A stretch of DNA of 55,065 nt, from contig JAIYDB010000101.1 in NCBI GenBank assembly GCA_027487695.1, positions 1 to 55,065 on the forward strand, read 5' to 3'. Positions 27,005 through 35,438 of this stretch are shown here, in pieces. The position numbers and the translations under genes are program-made. The notes under the pieces were generated by a model that saw only the letters and a list, made by a program, of their open reading frames with translations, had not been told where the DNA came from and did not search any database. Positions within the stretch are counted from its first letter, which is position 1. Each line of letters opens with the position of its first letter. The DNA comes from Cytophagaceae bacterium. Lineage in GTDB: Bacteria > Bacteroidota > Bacteroidia > Cytophagales > Flexibacteraceae.

Positions 27005-27898
27005 ATGACTATAGATTTTAAACAAGACTTTGACGAAGACGATTTAGACGATAAGGCGGTTGCTAAAATTTATTTGACTCAAGCTATAAATGGCATTTTT
27101 GCCTTCATAGGTGCCTACCTTATAGTAATGGTCATTTATCAGTTAGCCTCTTTGGTAATGGGTACCACCTTTTCTATGCAAGGTACTTGGTATTATTATC
27201 TTGTGGAAATGGAGCCAATTGATGGCCACTGGAAAAGGAAGGCAATTGTTGCATCGTATGCCGCAGGGCCTGCAGCAGCTATGGTCTTAGCTATTTTGGC
27301 TTTAGTGTTATATTTTAACATATTCCGATACAAGTCAGGTATTTTCAAATTACTTTTGGTATGGATATTTATCCATGGCATAAACCTTAGTTTAGGAAAT
27401 GTTGTAGTAGGTGCGGTTTTGAATTATTTAAAGTTTACTAATACCTATCGCGGAGTAGGTCACGCACTTGTCTGGAGCAGAATTGAAGGCTTAACGCTTA
27501 TGGTTACAGCAGGTTCTGCCTTAGTATTGCAGCTAATTGCAGGGTTTATGTCTTTTTCGATTATTCTTCAAACAGCATTAAGTAGAAGGCTACTATTTGG
27601 AGGTTCTGGTGCCAGATTTAAGTATTTACTAACTGCGGTACTTTTACCTTGGGTTGTAGGAACCTTGGTTATTTTACTTTTTAAGGTTCCCCATGTAGAA
27701 CCTTTTGACTTATTGATATTTGCAATATTAGGTACAATTGTTATTGCCATACTTTCATTATATGGCTTTAATACTGCACTTTATATGTCTAAAAATGATT
27801 GGAAAACGCAAACTTTCCCGAATGTTACCTTAGTGCTTTTGGCAGGGGCTTTAATGTTTTTCTATAGAGTAATACTTGGTTTAGGTATTCCTTTTTAA
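27005..27898 (+). CDS. Multi-pass membrane protein of unknown function
   Basis: 297 residues, family not recognised. An acidic N-terminus (DFKQDFDEDDLDDK) is followed by about seven hydrophobic segments: GIFAFIGAYLIVMVIYQL, AAAMVLAILALVLYF, LLLVWIFIHGINLSLG, a segment near residues 160-185, YLLTAVLLPWVVGTLVILLF, LLIFAILGTIVIAILSLYG and LVLLAGALMFFYRVI. No HExxH, rhomboid or transporter signature was found. It is a single gene that converges on the coiled-coil gene across a shared hairpin. Confidence 0.75.
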   Translation: MTIDFKQDFDEDDLDDKAVAKIYLTQAINGIFAFIGAYLIVMVIYQLASLVMGTTFSMQGTWYYYLVEMEPIDGHWKRKAIVASYAAGPAAAMVLAILALVLYFNIFRYKSGIFKLLLVWIFIHGINLSLGNVVVGAVLNYLKFTNTYRGVGHALVWSRIEGLTLMVTAGSALVLQLIAGFMSFSIILQTALSRRLLFGGSGARFKYLLTAVLLPWVVGTLVILLFKVPHVEPFDLLIFAILGTIVIAILSLYGFNTALYMSKNDWKTQTFPNVTLVLLAGALMFFYRVILGLGIPF

Positions 27899-27911
27899 AG
27901 GGAATACCTAA
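27881..27911. terminator. Bidirectional terminator between convergent genes
   Basis: TTAGGTATTCC (27881-27891) pairs with GGAATACCTAA (27901-27911). The loop contains CTTTTTAAA and the stop codon of the plus-strand gene, so the hairpin overlaps coding sequence. Confidence 0.7.
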
Positions 27912-27914
27912 TAC

Positions 27915-28541
27915 CTAAAATTTCAATATGCCGCCAAGGTCTTTAATGCGTTGTTCAACTGCTTTTACTGCTTTCTTGTTGTTTTCCAGCTCGGTTTCGT
28001 TCTTTTGTTGCCTGCTATTTAATTCAAATAGCTGAGCATCTAGTTCCTGTTCTTTTACTTTAAGTTCAGTAATATCTTGTTCAGTTTCTGAAATGGTTCT
28101 TTCTAAGTTATAGACCGATTCTGCAGTTTCTGCAATCTCAACCTCTCTTTTAGCTTGGGAGCGCAGTACTTTCCATTCCTTAGCATCTTCGGCACGTTCC
28201 TTAGCTACATCTAAAGCGCTTTTAAGGTTTACAAGGTTTTCTTGTAGTTTACCTTTGTTATCTTCATTTTGCTTTACTTGGATTTGCTTTTCAGCAATAT
28301 CATTACTCAGGTTATTTATTTTCAGCTGAATATCTGCCTGTTCTTGTTCTAGTTTTTGAAGAGTTATTTCCGCGTCTTTCAAAGCAAAGGCATCCTTTTC
28401 TTTGGTGTTAGTATCTGATGAGCCTGAGAGCCATAATACTAGCCCAATAACTGCAGCACCAGCTATAATACCTCCAATTAGGTAGTTTAAAGTTTTGTTC
28501 TTTTGAAAGCGTTGGCTTTCAGCTGGTTTTAATTTGTCCAT
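27915..28541 (-). CDS. Membrane-anchored coiled-coil protein
   Basis: 208 residues, no named family recognised. A short basic cytoplasmic N-terminus (MDKLKPAESQRFQKNK) is followed by one transmembrane helix (about 19-38, YLIGGIIAGAAVIGLVLWL). Then a long charged heptad region (about 55-205) is interrupted once around KEWKVLRSQAKRE. The layout suggests a single-pass protein projecting a coiled coil into the periplasm. It follows the methyltransferase-like gene by 32 bp on the same strand, a probable two-gene operon. Confidence 0.75.
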   Translation of the reverse strand: MDKLKPAESQRFQKNKTLNYLIGGIIAGAAVIGLVLWLSGSSDTNTKEKDAFALKDAEITLQKLEQEQADIQLKINNLSNDIAEKQIQVKQNEDNKGKLQENLVNLKSALDVAKERAEDAKEWKVLRSQAKREVEIAETAESVYNLERTISETEQDITELKVKEQELDAQLFELNSRQQKNETELENNKKAVKAVEQRIKDLGGILKF

Positions 28542-28573
28542 TTTATTTGTAGGGATGAGGAGTAAATTATTTG

Positions 28574-29389
28574 TTAAGGTTTCAAATAGAACTTTTGCTT
28601 GCTCATGGTAGGGTTAAAAAGCACTATTCCTTGGTCAAACAAGTCAATAGTTACCTGAACCTGTGGGTGATTTTGAATAAAGTGCCATGCTTTCAGCATT
28701 TCGGGTGAATAGCGTAAATCATCAAAAAGGAAAACAGTATTGTCCTTCTTTACACTAAGGCAAAGTTCAAAATAATTTATGGTTGGCTGGTAGGCATGGT
28801 TAGCATCAAAATATACAAAAGTAGGATCAGGTATTTGCTTTAAGCCTTCCGCTAGTATGCTATCTAAATTCCCCGTTAACCTAGTTATATTGTGTTTGCT
28901 TAAGTGGTTAAAATTGCATTGGGCTAACTCAGAGATGTTTTCACAGCCTTCAATAGTATAAATATGGGCATTTGCACCTAAAGCACTCTGAAAATATGAT
29001 GTGCCTATTCCTAAATTTGTGCCTAGCTCTAGCACTGTTTTAGGTTGAAGAAACTGCAATAGTTTGTACATAAACCATCCTTGTTTTTTGGGAGTGGTCA
29101 TAGCTACTAATTTCGGTAAGGAAACTTTTTTATGAGGGTTTTTGATGCCTCCAGTACCAAAATCTGTAACATTTACTATGGTATTAGATTGAGCTAAAAG
29201 CACTTTCCTTAAGTTTTCTATTGGTTCAAGTTCCGAAGGGAAATTATGGGTCTTGTAATTTTTACCACTTATTACAGCATTATAAAGCTTAAAAACGAAT
29301 GGCGAATGCAAACCGTGTGCATTATGGGCTTTGGCGTACCATTGCAGATAGGCCATTGTTCGCCACCAATAAAGCTTTAACATTTGCAT
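28574..29389 (-). CDS. Class I SAM-dependent methyltransferase-like protein
   Basis: 271 residues. The Rossmann motif I is TVLELGTNLGIGTSYF (about 120-135); HIYTIEGCEN fits the post-I acidic strand; FVYFDANHAYQPT and FLFDDLRYS fit motifs IV/V of the O-methyltransferase-like fold. The N-terminal part (AKAHNAHGLHSPFVFKLYN) is characteristic of a Bacteroidota subfamily whose substrate I do not know. Cytosolic. It starts an apparent operon with the coiled-coil membrane gene. Confidence 0.82.
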   Translation of the reverse strand: MQMLKLYWWRTMAYLQWYAKAHNAHGLHSPFVFKLYNAVISGKNYKTHNFPSELEPIENLRKVLLAQSNTIVNVTDFGTGGIKNPHKKVSLPKLVAMTTPKKQGWFMYKLLQFLQPKTVLELGTNLGIGTSYFQSALGANAHIYTIEGCENISELAQCNFNHLSKHNITRLTGNLDSILAEGLKQIPDPTFVYFDANHAYQPTINYFELCLSVKKDNTVFLFDDLRYSPEMLKAWHFIQNHPQVQVTIDLFDQGIVLFNPTMSKQKFYLKP

Positions 29390-29510
29390 TATTCTTGAGG
29401 AGTTGCTGATTCAGAAAAACGCTAACCCTATTAAATTTTAAATTTTTTTAGCCTTTGCAAGTTACAAAAGGCATTGTTCATTCAACAAACTTTAGCGTTT
29501 ACTAAAGCAA

Positions 29511-29535
29511 AAAGGTCCTCATTTGGAGGACCTTT
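29511..29535 (-). terminator. Rho-independent terminator of apaG
   Basis: AAAGGTCCTC (29511-29520) pairs with GAGGACCTTT (29526-29535) around ATTTG. On the minus strand the stem runs into TTGCTTT. Confidence 0.85.
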
Positions 29536-29556
29536 AAAGTATTTTCATGTTGAATT

Positions 29557-29943
29557 TTAGTTGAGCATTGCTGGCATAACCAGGGTAAATTCAGGGATTT
29601 GCACGTCGAACTGCTTGCCATCTGTAAGGCGTTCCATGGTGTACATACCTACCATTTTGCCTATTGAACTTTTTAAGTGACAACCGCTTACATATTCATG
29701 TACCTCCCCAGGTTCTAAAACAGGTTGCACACCAACAACACCTTCCCCTTCTACTTCACTAATAGTGCCGGCAGAATCGAAAATGAGCCAATGCCTACGC
29801 ATTAACTGAACGGTATAATCGCTTTCGTTGGCAATTCGTATTTTATAAGTATGCACGTACTTATTTTGAGCAGGAACACTAAAATCGTCCAAATAAGCGG
29901 TAGTTACGCTTACTGTAATTCCTTTGGTATTTTGTGAAACCAT
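29557..29943 (-). CDS. apaG: ApaG domain protein
   Basis: 128 residues covering the whole single-domain ApaG (DUF525) fold, an immunoglobulin-like beta-sandwich. Family motifs are HTYKIRIANES, MRRHWLIFDS, EGEGVVGVQPVLEPGEVHEY and the closing G-M-Y-TMERLTDGKQFDVQIPEF-type end. The molecular role is unsettled: genetic links to divalent-cation efflux and Ap4A metabolism come from enterobacteria. Single gene with its own terminator, divergent from the tRNA-Ser gene. Confidence 0.93.
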   Translation of the reverse strand: MVSQNTKGITVSVTTAYLDDFSVPAQNKYVHTYKIRIANESDYTVQLMRRHWLIFDSAGTISEVEGEGVVGVQPVLEPGEVHEYVSGCHLKSSIGKMVGMYTMERLTDGKQFDVQIPEFTLVMPAMLN

Positions 29944-30086
29944 ACGCCGTTTGAAATTGAATAGGGTAAGTGAGCGTCTTGCGATAGCTATTTAACAAAC
30001 GTTTTTGAATACTGCAAAGTTTTACTTGAAGAAAAATAATGTTGGCTTAGTGGGCAAGGTAATTAAAAATATTTTTTCTAAAAAAG

Positions 30087-30118
30087 CTTGTATAGTAGTT
30101 TTTAGATTGCTACTTTTG
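30087..30118 (+). promoter_or_regulatory. Promoter of tRNA-Ser
   Basis: CTTG (30087-30090), a 20-bp spacer, then TACTTTTG (30111-30118). The geometry is the same as at the SRP RNA promoter. Confidence 0.75.
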
Positions 30119-30129
30119 CCATCCCAAAC

Positions 30130-30213
30130 AGAGAGATGGCAGAGCGGTCGAATGCGGCGGTCTTGAAAACCGTTGACCCACAAGGTCCGGGGGTTCGAAT
30201 CCCTCTCTCTCTG
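30130..30213 (+). tRNA. tRNA-Ser (anticodon UGA)
   Basis: Acceptor AGAGAGA pairs with TCTCTCT. The anticodon loop is CTTGAAA between GCGGT and ACCGT. A class II variable arm (TGACCCACAAGGTCC) and the T-arm GGGGG-TTCGAAT-CCCTC follow, then discriminator G. CCA is not encoded. The first base is A (A1-U72) where bacterial tRNA-Ser usually has G. Confidence 0.96.
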
Positions 30214-30326
30214 CAAACACCATTAAGGTTAGCCTTAGTGGTGTTTTTGTTTGGATACTATTTTTATTTTTAGGTTCAGGCTACTTTCTATCATATTTTC
30301 AGGTCTTTTATTAAAAATAAAAGCTT

Positions 30327-32300
30327 ATGAGAAATTCGTTAAACTTTCGTCTATTGGTTTGCCTGCTTTTGTTAAGTTTTTCAATAATTAATGATGCCTT
30401 TTGTCAAAATAGTTTTAGATCTCGTTGCCCTTATACAGTTAATTCTTGGCCTTTCCCCAATAATAATGACTGGATGGGCTGCCCTCCAGCTACATTTACT
30501 AATCAGAATGGGTCCTTGTGCCCATTGAATTATACAATAAAGCCTTTTCAGGATTGTTGTGGTGCAGAGCCTATCTGTAATGTTACACAAAATGTAACAA
30601 ACCAAGGATATGGCTCAAGTAGTAGATTTAATTCATCAATATGTGGTCAAGGTTGTTCAAGCTTAGATTTGCCACCTATTGGTACAACTTGTTTTGCAAC
30701 AAACGAGCGCCAAACAGCTTGGTATTCATTAAGAATTGCACCATTACCAGGCGGAAGTACCGCATTAGGTGCTCCAGCAGGAAAGTTGCGCTTTAAGGTT
30801 ATTCCGTGCGATATCTCCCCAAACCCAGCTAATTGCGATGAAATGGGTAATAATCCAATTTGTAATTGTGATTCTATTAACCCATCTTCTTCAATTTTAT
30901 GTGCAGATGAAGGGATTTCTAATATTGGAAATGCCGATTTTGATTGGATTTTATTTAGGGTTAGCGATTTTAGAACACGAAGATCGGCTTGTAATTCAAT
31001 CTCATCAAATAATTCAACAGTAGTTTGTTGTAACTGGAGTTCATACACTGGGCCCACTGGTATGTCTGAAATTAGCTCGTTTAATCCTTCTTGCGATCAG
31101 GGTGGTCAAGGAGGTAGATATGGTGCCCCTGTTCCTGTTTTTGTTGGAGAATTATACTTTTTAGCAGTTGATTATTACACAGTTAGAGAAACTAAAAGTT
31201 ATAAATTAGATTTCTCAGGTGCTTGCGCCAACACAGTATTGAATGGTGCAACTGCAATAATAGGTGGTGAGCAATCAACTATTAATAATGTTGATAGAAT
31301 TCAGGTCAGTAGAATTTTAACCCCTACAGATTCTTGTAGTATAGGTGGGTTTAATTTCAGTTTTAATCAAACCCAAGTTAATACAAGTATTACGACTGAT
31401 AAATTTAAGTTGTTCCGCTTGAACAATATAGGGGAGGATATTGATAGCAACATTTCAATTACGAGTTTGTTGCCGATTAACAGCCCTATTGCCGCCACTG
31501 AATGGAGTTTAAGAACATCTAGATTGCCAATTGGCAATTATGCAATTCGTTACCGCGATTCAATTATAAATAATTGTGGATTGGCTTTAAACGCCGATAC
31601 CTTTAGTTTTAGGGTTGGTCCTGCTGCTCCATCAATTACGGTTGTAAATGCCGATAGTTGCTTATTTCAACCAACCACGCTTAGAATATTAGATACCAAT
31701 TACTTTGATTTTATTTGGAGCAATGGTTCAACTGCCGATTCTGCAATAGTTACTGGTGCTGGCACTTATAGTGTATCTGTTAGAAGAAGAGGAGTTTGTA
31801 CTGAAAGGTTTACCACCACTTTCAATTTGACCCAACCAAGCTTAGGAAACTGTCCTATTTCAATTAATATCAATAATAGGTTAGATTCTTTAACTGCTTC
31901 GCTTTCGGCGTTACGTTATCAATGGGAACTTGAAGGTATTTTAATAAGTCCAGATTCTAGGATTATACCAGTTTTAGGTAATGGTTCTTACAGAGTAAGA
32001 GCAATTAATAATACTGATACAGGTGTTTGGAGTGCACCTTTCTTAGTTTCCAATACGCGAGAAGAACTGACGATAAGCACTTTAAAGGTTTACCCTAATC
32101 CTGCCAAAGGAATGGTGAATATTGCTGCACCAGCCTCTGCCCAGAGTATTCAATTAATCAATCCTCAAGGCAAAGTAGTGTTAACCAAACAGATTCAAGG
32201 TACTACTACCATTAATGTGCAAGGATTGCCTAATGGGGCGTACATAGTTCGTACCAAAGTTGGTTCTAATGTTTTGAGTGAAGTTTTGCTTGTGCAATAA
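30327..32300 (+). CDS. Cysteine-rich secreted protein with T9SS sorting domain
   Basis: 657 residues. Signal peptide (1-26, ending AFCQ). Residues about 30-300 form an unassigned module with more than twenty cysteines, including CC and CNC pairs (DCCGAEPIC, NPICNCDS, VVCCNW), likely disulfide-rich outside the cell. Residues about 430-505 resemble the Ig-like repeats of the CUB proteins downstream (FIWSNGSTADSAIV, AGTYSVSVRR). The T9SS type A sorting domain starts near residue 585 (STLKVYPNPAKG) and runs to the end. The family of the cysteine-rich part is not recognised. It starts about 110 bp after the tRNA, so read-through is possible. Confidence 0.85.
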   Translation: MRNSLNFRLLVCLLLLSFSIINDAFCQNSFRSRCPYTVNSWPFPNNNDWMGCPPATFTNQNGSLCPLNYTIKPFQDCCGAEPICNVTQNVTNQGYGSSSRFNSSICGQGCSSLDLPPIGTTCFATNERQTAWYSLRIAPLPGGSTALGAPAGKLRFKVIPCDISPNPANCDEMGNNPICNCDSINPSSSILCADEGISNIGNADFDWILFRVSDFRTRRSACNSISSNNSTVVCCNWSSYTGPTGMSEISSFNPSCDQGGQGGRYGAPVPVFVGELYFLAVDYYTVRETKSYKLDFSGACANTVLNGATAIIGGEQSTINNVDRIQVSRILTPTDSCSIGGFNFSFNQTQVNTSITTDKFKLFRLNNIGEDIDSNISITSLLPINSPIAATEWSLRTSRLPIGNYAIRYRDSIINNCGLALNADTFSFRVGPAAPSITVVNADSCLFQPTTLRILDTNYFDFIWSNGSTADSAIVTGAGTYSVSVRRRGVCTERFTTTFNLTQPSLGNCPISININNRLDSLTASLSALRYQWELEGILISPDSRIIPVLGNGSYRVRAINNTDTGVWSAPFLVSNTREELTISTLKVYPNPAKGMVNIAAPASAQSIQLINPQGKVVLTKQIQGTTTINVQGLPNGAYIVRTKVGSNVLSEVLLVQ

Positions 32301-32330
32301 GCTTTGCTTACCCAATTATAAACTTCTCCG

Positions 32331-32360
32331 AAAAGCAGAGGCTCCATAGCTTCTGCTTTT
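32331..32360 (+). terminator. Rho-independent terminator
   Basis: AAAAGCAGA (32331-32339) pairs with TCTGCTTTT (32352-32360), with an inner GCT/AGC pair, followed by TTCGTTT. It ends the cysteine-rich T9SS gene. Confidence 0.8.
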
Positions 32361-32432
32361 TCGTTTCCAAGTTTTAATTTCCTACTTTTAAAGCCTAACA
32401 ATTTATTCTTGGTAATTATTCTGTAAAAACTA

Positions 32433-33215
32433 ATGAAAAAGTATTTAAGCATCATCGTTTTTATTTGGCTGGGATGTATAGCTAACGTTATAGCCCAACC
32501 AAAGCATACAGTAATTAAAGGGCAATATATTGCAACTGATGCTAAACTTTCTGATACCTTAAACTACCAAGTTCATTTGCCTGATGGTTTTGACCCTGCC
32601 AAAAAATATCCAATGTTGGTAATGTTGCATGGTTCTGGTGAACGTGGCAAGGATAACGAAATTCAGTATAAGCATTTTGCTCCGTTTGTCGAAAATGCAA
32701 CCATTAGGAGTCAGCACCCTGCTATTATAGTAATACCCCAATGCCCAAGAAGTAGCTCTTGGACTTGGTGGCTTACTGATAGAGATACAATTAGTTTTAC
32801 TTTGAAACCGAAGCCTACTGTACCACTTCAAAATCTGAAAACCCTATTAGGTCAACTTGAGAAACAATATAAAATAGACGATGAGCGTAGGTATATCACT
32901 GGTCTTTCTATGGGGGGCTTAGGTACCTTTGAATTTTTGAGTTACTACCCTGGTTACTTTGCGGCAGCCGCTCCTGTTTGTGGTGGTGGCGATATTAAAA
33001 AGGTTCGGAAAATTAAAAAATCGGCAGTTTGGCTATTTCATGGTGGTGCCGATAGGGTAGTGGTGCCATCGCTTTCCAGAAGAATGTACAGCGCACTATT
33101 AGAAGCTGATGCGGAAGTAGTTTATACGGAATTTCCGGGTGTGGGACATGATAGTTGGGTACAAACTTACCAACAAGTTATACTGGCCGATTGGATTTTT
33201 GCACACGAGCAATAA
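32433..33215 (+). CDS. Secreted alpha/beta hydrolase (esterase, dienelactone/PHB-depolymerase-like)
   Basis: 260 residues. Signal peptide (1-21, ending VIAQ), no T9SS domain, so probably periplasmic. The fold opens with LNYQVHLPDGFDPAKKYPML and MLHGSGERGKDN (oxyanion hole). The nucleophile is Ser159 in GLSMGG, the acid Asp207 in HGGADRVV and the base His239 in GVGHDSW. Close architecture: feruloyl esterase/LpqC-type polyester and ester hydrolases. The substrate cannot be read from sequence. It stands alone between two hairpins. Confidence 0.88.
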   Translation: MKKYLSIIVFIWLGCIANVIAQPKHTVIKGQYIATDAKLSDTLNYQVHLPDGFDPAKKYPMLVMLHGSGERGKDNEIQYKHFAPFVENATIRSQHPAIIVIPQCPRSSSWTWWLTDRDTISFTLKPKPTVPLQNLKTLLGQLEKQYKIDDERRYITGLSMGGLGTFEFLSYYPGYFAAAAPVCGGGDIKKVRKIKKSAVWLFHGGADRVVVPSLSRRMYSALLEADAEVVYTEFPGVGHDSWVQTYQQVILADWIFAHEQ

Positions 33216-33238
33216 TAATTTAATTCCTAAAAATAAAA

Positions 33239-33271
33239 ACACTTTCAAGGCAGATACCGCCTTGAAAGTGT
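33239..33271. terminator. Terminator hairpin between convergent genes
   Basis: ACACTTTCAAGGC (33239-33251) pairs perfectly with GCCTTGAAAGTGT (33259-33271). The T-tract lies on the minus-strand exit (TTTTTATTTT), so it serves mainly the minus-strand gene. Confidence 0.8.
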
Positions 33272-33322
33272 AAGGAATTAACGGATAATAAAATAATCTT
33301 TCTTTGGTGTTTATATTTATGA

Positions 33323-33754
33323 CTAGGCTTTAACAATCCTTTTTACTGTAATAGTTCCGTTGCTGTTTTTTAATAGAACGGAATATACAGACCTAGGGGC
33401 ACTTTCAGGTAACTGTACCAATGCAATTTGTTGGCTAGAGAATCCTTTTGATATTTCCTTGCCTTGTAAATCGGTAACGGTATATTCGAATTCGCTGGCT
33501 GCAGAAATGCGAAAATTGCCATTTGTAGCAGGATTTGGGAATAATGAATACTGCAGGCTTTCAGCAGACTTGGTTGAATTGATTGGTGGCTCGTCCGGAA
33601 ATTCATTATTTACATCTAACGGATTTCTGCCGTTATAAGTAGGTTTAGCAACATCCTTGTTTCTGGATGGTTTTTGGTCGGCTCCAGTAGCACTTGCTAT
33701 AAATGGAACACTTAGGAATGCGATTAACGCAATAACAATATTTACCTTTTTCAT
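33323..33754 (-). CDS. Miniature T9SS cargo: signal peptide, short linker and sorting domain
   Basis: 143 residues. Signal peptide (1-23), a polar Pro-rich linker (about 24-65, with PSRNKDVAKPTYNG and EFPDEPPIN), then a sequence that is entirely a T9SS type A sorting domain: YSLFPNPATNGNF, FEYTVTDLQGKEIS, VYSVLLKNSNGTITVKRIVKA. No passenger domain is present. It may be a small surface peptide carrier, a competitor or regulator of the sortase PorU, or a remnant of a larger gene. The frame is clean and it has its own terminator, which argues against decay. Confidence 0.85.
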   Translation of the reverse strand: MKKVNIVIALIAFLSVPFIASATGADQKPSRNKDVAKPTYNGRNPLDVNNEFPDEPPINSTKSAESLQYSLFPNPATNGNFRISAASEFEYTVTDLQGKEISKGFSSQQIALVQLPESAPRSVYSVLLKNSNGTITVKRIVKA

Positions 33755-33966
33755 AGTTTTGTTTAGTTCTATTTGTATGATTCAAAACTACGGCAAACAG
33801 TTGCATTATTTTTCCCGTTTATCATGTAAAAGCAAGAGCTAATCCATATTAAAAAAATGTTTTTTATTTTTATTTCGCAATATATTTTAATCGCCAGAAA
33901 AGCTTAATTACACTAAACCTTAGAATTTATGGTTAAGCGGTTGCGTAGCTAGGTTCAGAGTTAGCA

Positions 33967-33997
33967 TTGAAAGGGCTACCATTTTTCCTTACCTTCG
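33967..33997 (+). promoter_or_regulatory. Promoter of the thiolase gene
   Basis: TTG (33967-33969), a 20-bp spacer, then TACCTTCG (33990-33997), one mismatch to TAnnTTTG. The leader would be about 35 nt. Confidence 0.55.
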
Positions 33998-34037
33998 CCT
34001 ATCCTATTATTGAAATCACCAACTACCACATAAACCA

Positions 34038-35243
34038 ATGAATAGCGGAGTTTTTATTGTTGAAGCAGTACGTACGCCTGTAGGCAAATACGCTGGTACC
34101 TTAGCTAATTATCGTCCAGATGATTTGGCGGCACTTATAATCAAAGGCCTTATGGCAAAGGTGCCTCATTTCGACCCTATGGAGTTGGAAGATGTTATTT
34201 TTGGTGCAGCTAACCAAAGTGGAGAAGACAATAGAAACGTGGCTCGCATGGCAGGGTTGCTCGCTGGCTTGCCTTTGCACGTAGGTGGGGTTACTGTAAA
34301 TAGATTATGCGGCAGTGGCTTAGATGCTATCGGTACCGCATTCAGAAGTATTAAAGCAGGTGAAGGCAGTGCTTTTGTGGCCGGTGGTGCTGAAAGTATG
34401 ACCCGCGCACCATTTGTAATGCCCAAAGCAGAAGGTGCATTCGGTAGAAGTCCTGAAATTTATGATACTACTATGGGGTGGCGTTTTACTAATAAGGCGC
34501 TATCTAAAATACACCATCCTTTTACGATGGGCGAAACTGCTGAAAATGTAGCAGAGCGTTATAAAATTACTCGTGAAGCTCAAGATCAGTTTGCTGTTAC
34601 AAGTCAGGAACGTTGGGCTGCAGCAAATGAAGCTGGTAAATGGACCGATGAAATTGTACCTGTTGCCATCCCTCAGAAAAAATGTGATCCACTTATCTTT
34701 AAAACCGATGAGCACCCAAGGCTATCAACCATGGAGGCATTGGCTAAATTAAAGCCTGCATTCAAGGAAGAAAATGGTACAGTTACAGCAGGAAATGCCA
34801 GCGGTATTAACGATGGTGCAGCTGCAACCTTAGTAGTTTCAGAAGAGATGGTTAATAAATACAATTTGAAGCCATTGGCAAGAGTTGTAGCAACAGCAGT
34901 TTCTGGAGTAGATCCCGCTTATATGGGAATTGGTCCTGTTTCAGCTACGCAAAAAGTGTTAAAAAGAGCTGGTTTAACCATGAACGATATCGGGCTTGTG
35001 GAATTGAATGAAGCCTTTGCAGCACAGGCACTTGCTTGCATGCACGATTTGGAATTGAATCCTGAAATTGTAAATGTAAATGGTGGTTCAATAGCCATAG
35101 GTCACCCACTTGGCGCTAGCGGAGCTAGAATTACAGCCACCCTTCTTCACGAAATGAAGCGCAGAGCCAATGTGCAATATGGCCTTGCTACTATGTGCAT
35201 AGGGGTAGGGCAAGGGATTGCTGTTATCTATGAAAAGTGCTAG
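34038..35243 (+). CDS. Acetyl-CoA acyltransferase (thiolase), 3-oxoadipyl-CoA thiolase-like
   Basis: 401 residues of the degradative thiolase family, cleaving 3-oxoacyl-CoA with CoA. The acyl-accepting Cys91 is in NRLCGSGLDA; His356 is in GHPLGASGARI and the general-base Cys387 in MCIGVGQG. GAANQSGEDNRNVARMA, DTTMGWRF and MGETAENVAERY resemble the PcaF/PaaJ (3-oxoadipyl-CoA thiolase) branch. No other phenylacetate or beta-ketoadipate genes are nearby, so a general fatty-acid thiolase remains possible. Cytosolic, single gene with promoter and strong terminator. Confidence 0.93.
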   Translation: MNSGVFIVEAVRTPVGKYAGTLANYRPDDLAALIIKGLMAKVPHFDPMELEDVIFGAANQSGEDNRNVARMAGLLAGLPLHVGGVTVNRLCGSGLDAIGTAFRSIKAGEGSAFVAGGAESMTRAPFVMPKAEGAFGRSPEIYDTTMGWRFTNKALSKIHHPFTMGETAENVAERYKITREAQDQFAVTSQERWAAANEAGKWTDEIVPVAIPQKKCDPLIFKTDEHPRLSTMEALAKLKPAFKEENGTVTAGNASGINDGAAATLVVSEEMVNKYNLKPLARVVATAVSGVDPAYMGIGPVSATQKVLKRAGLTMNDIGLVELNEAFAAQALACMHDLELNPEIVNVNGGSIAIGHPLGASGARITATLLHEMKRRANVQYGLATMCIGVGQGIAVIYEKC

Positions 35244-35286
35244 TAATCAACTTTAGCTTAGTTTCTTTTTGAGGTAATGCTGAGCT

Positions 35287-35326
35287 AACAGGGCAAAGTA
35301 TCAATAACAAGATACTTTGCCCTGTT
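35287..35326 (+). terminator. Strong rho-independent terminator of the thiolase gene
   Basis: A perfect 16-bp stem (35287-35302 with 35311-35326) around an 8-nt loop, followed by TTTATTTT. Confidence 0.93.
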
Positions 35327-35438
35327 TTTATTTTGGGTTTTTGGTTTTATGCCTAATATATTTTCCTGATTTATTGTTATTTTGCAGTTTGATTTTGAAA
35401 TCAAGAAGTAGTACAATTTCTACCTACCACGCCAGATA

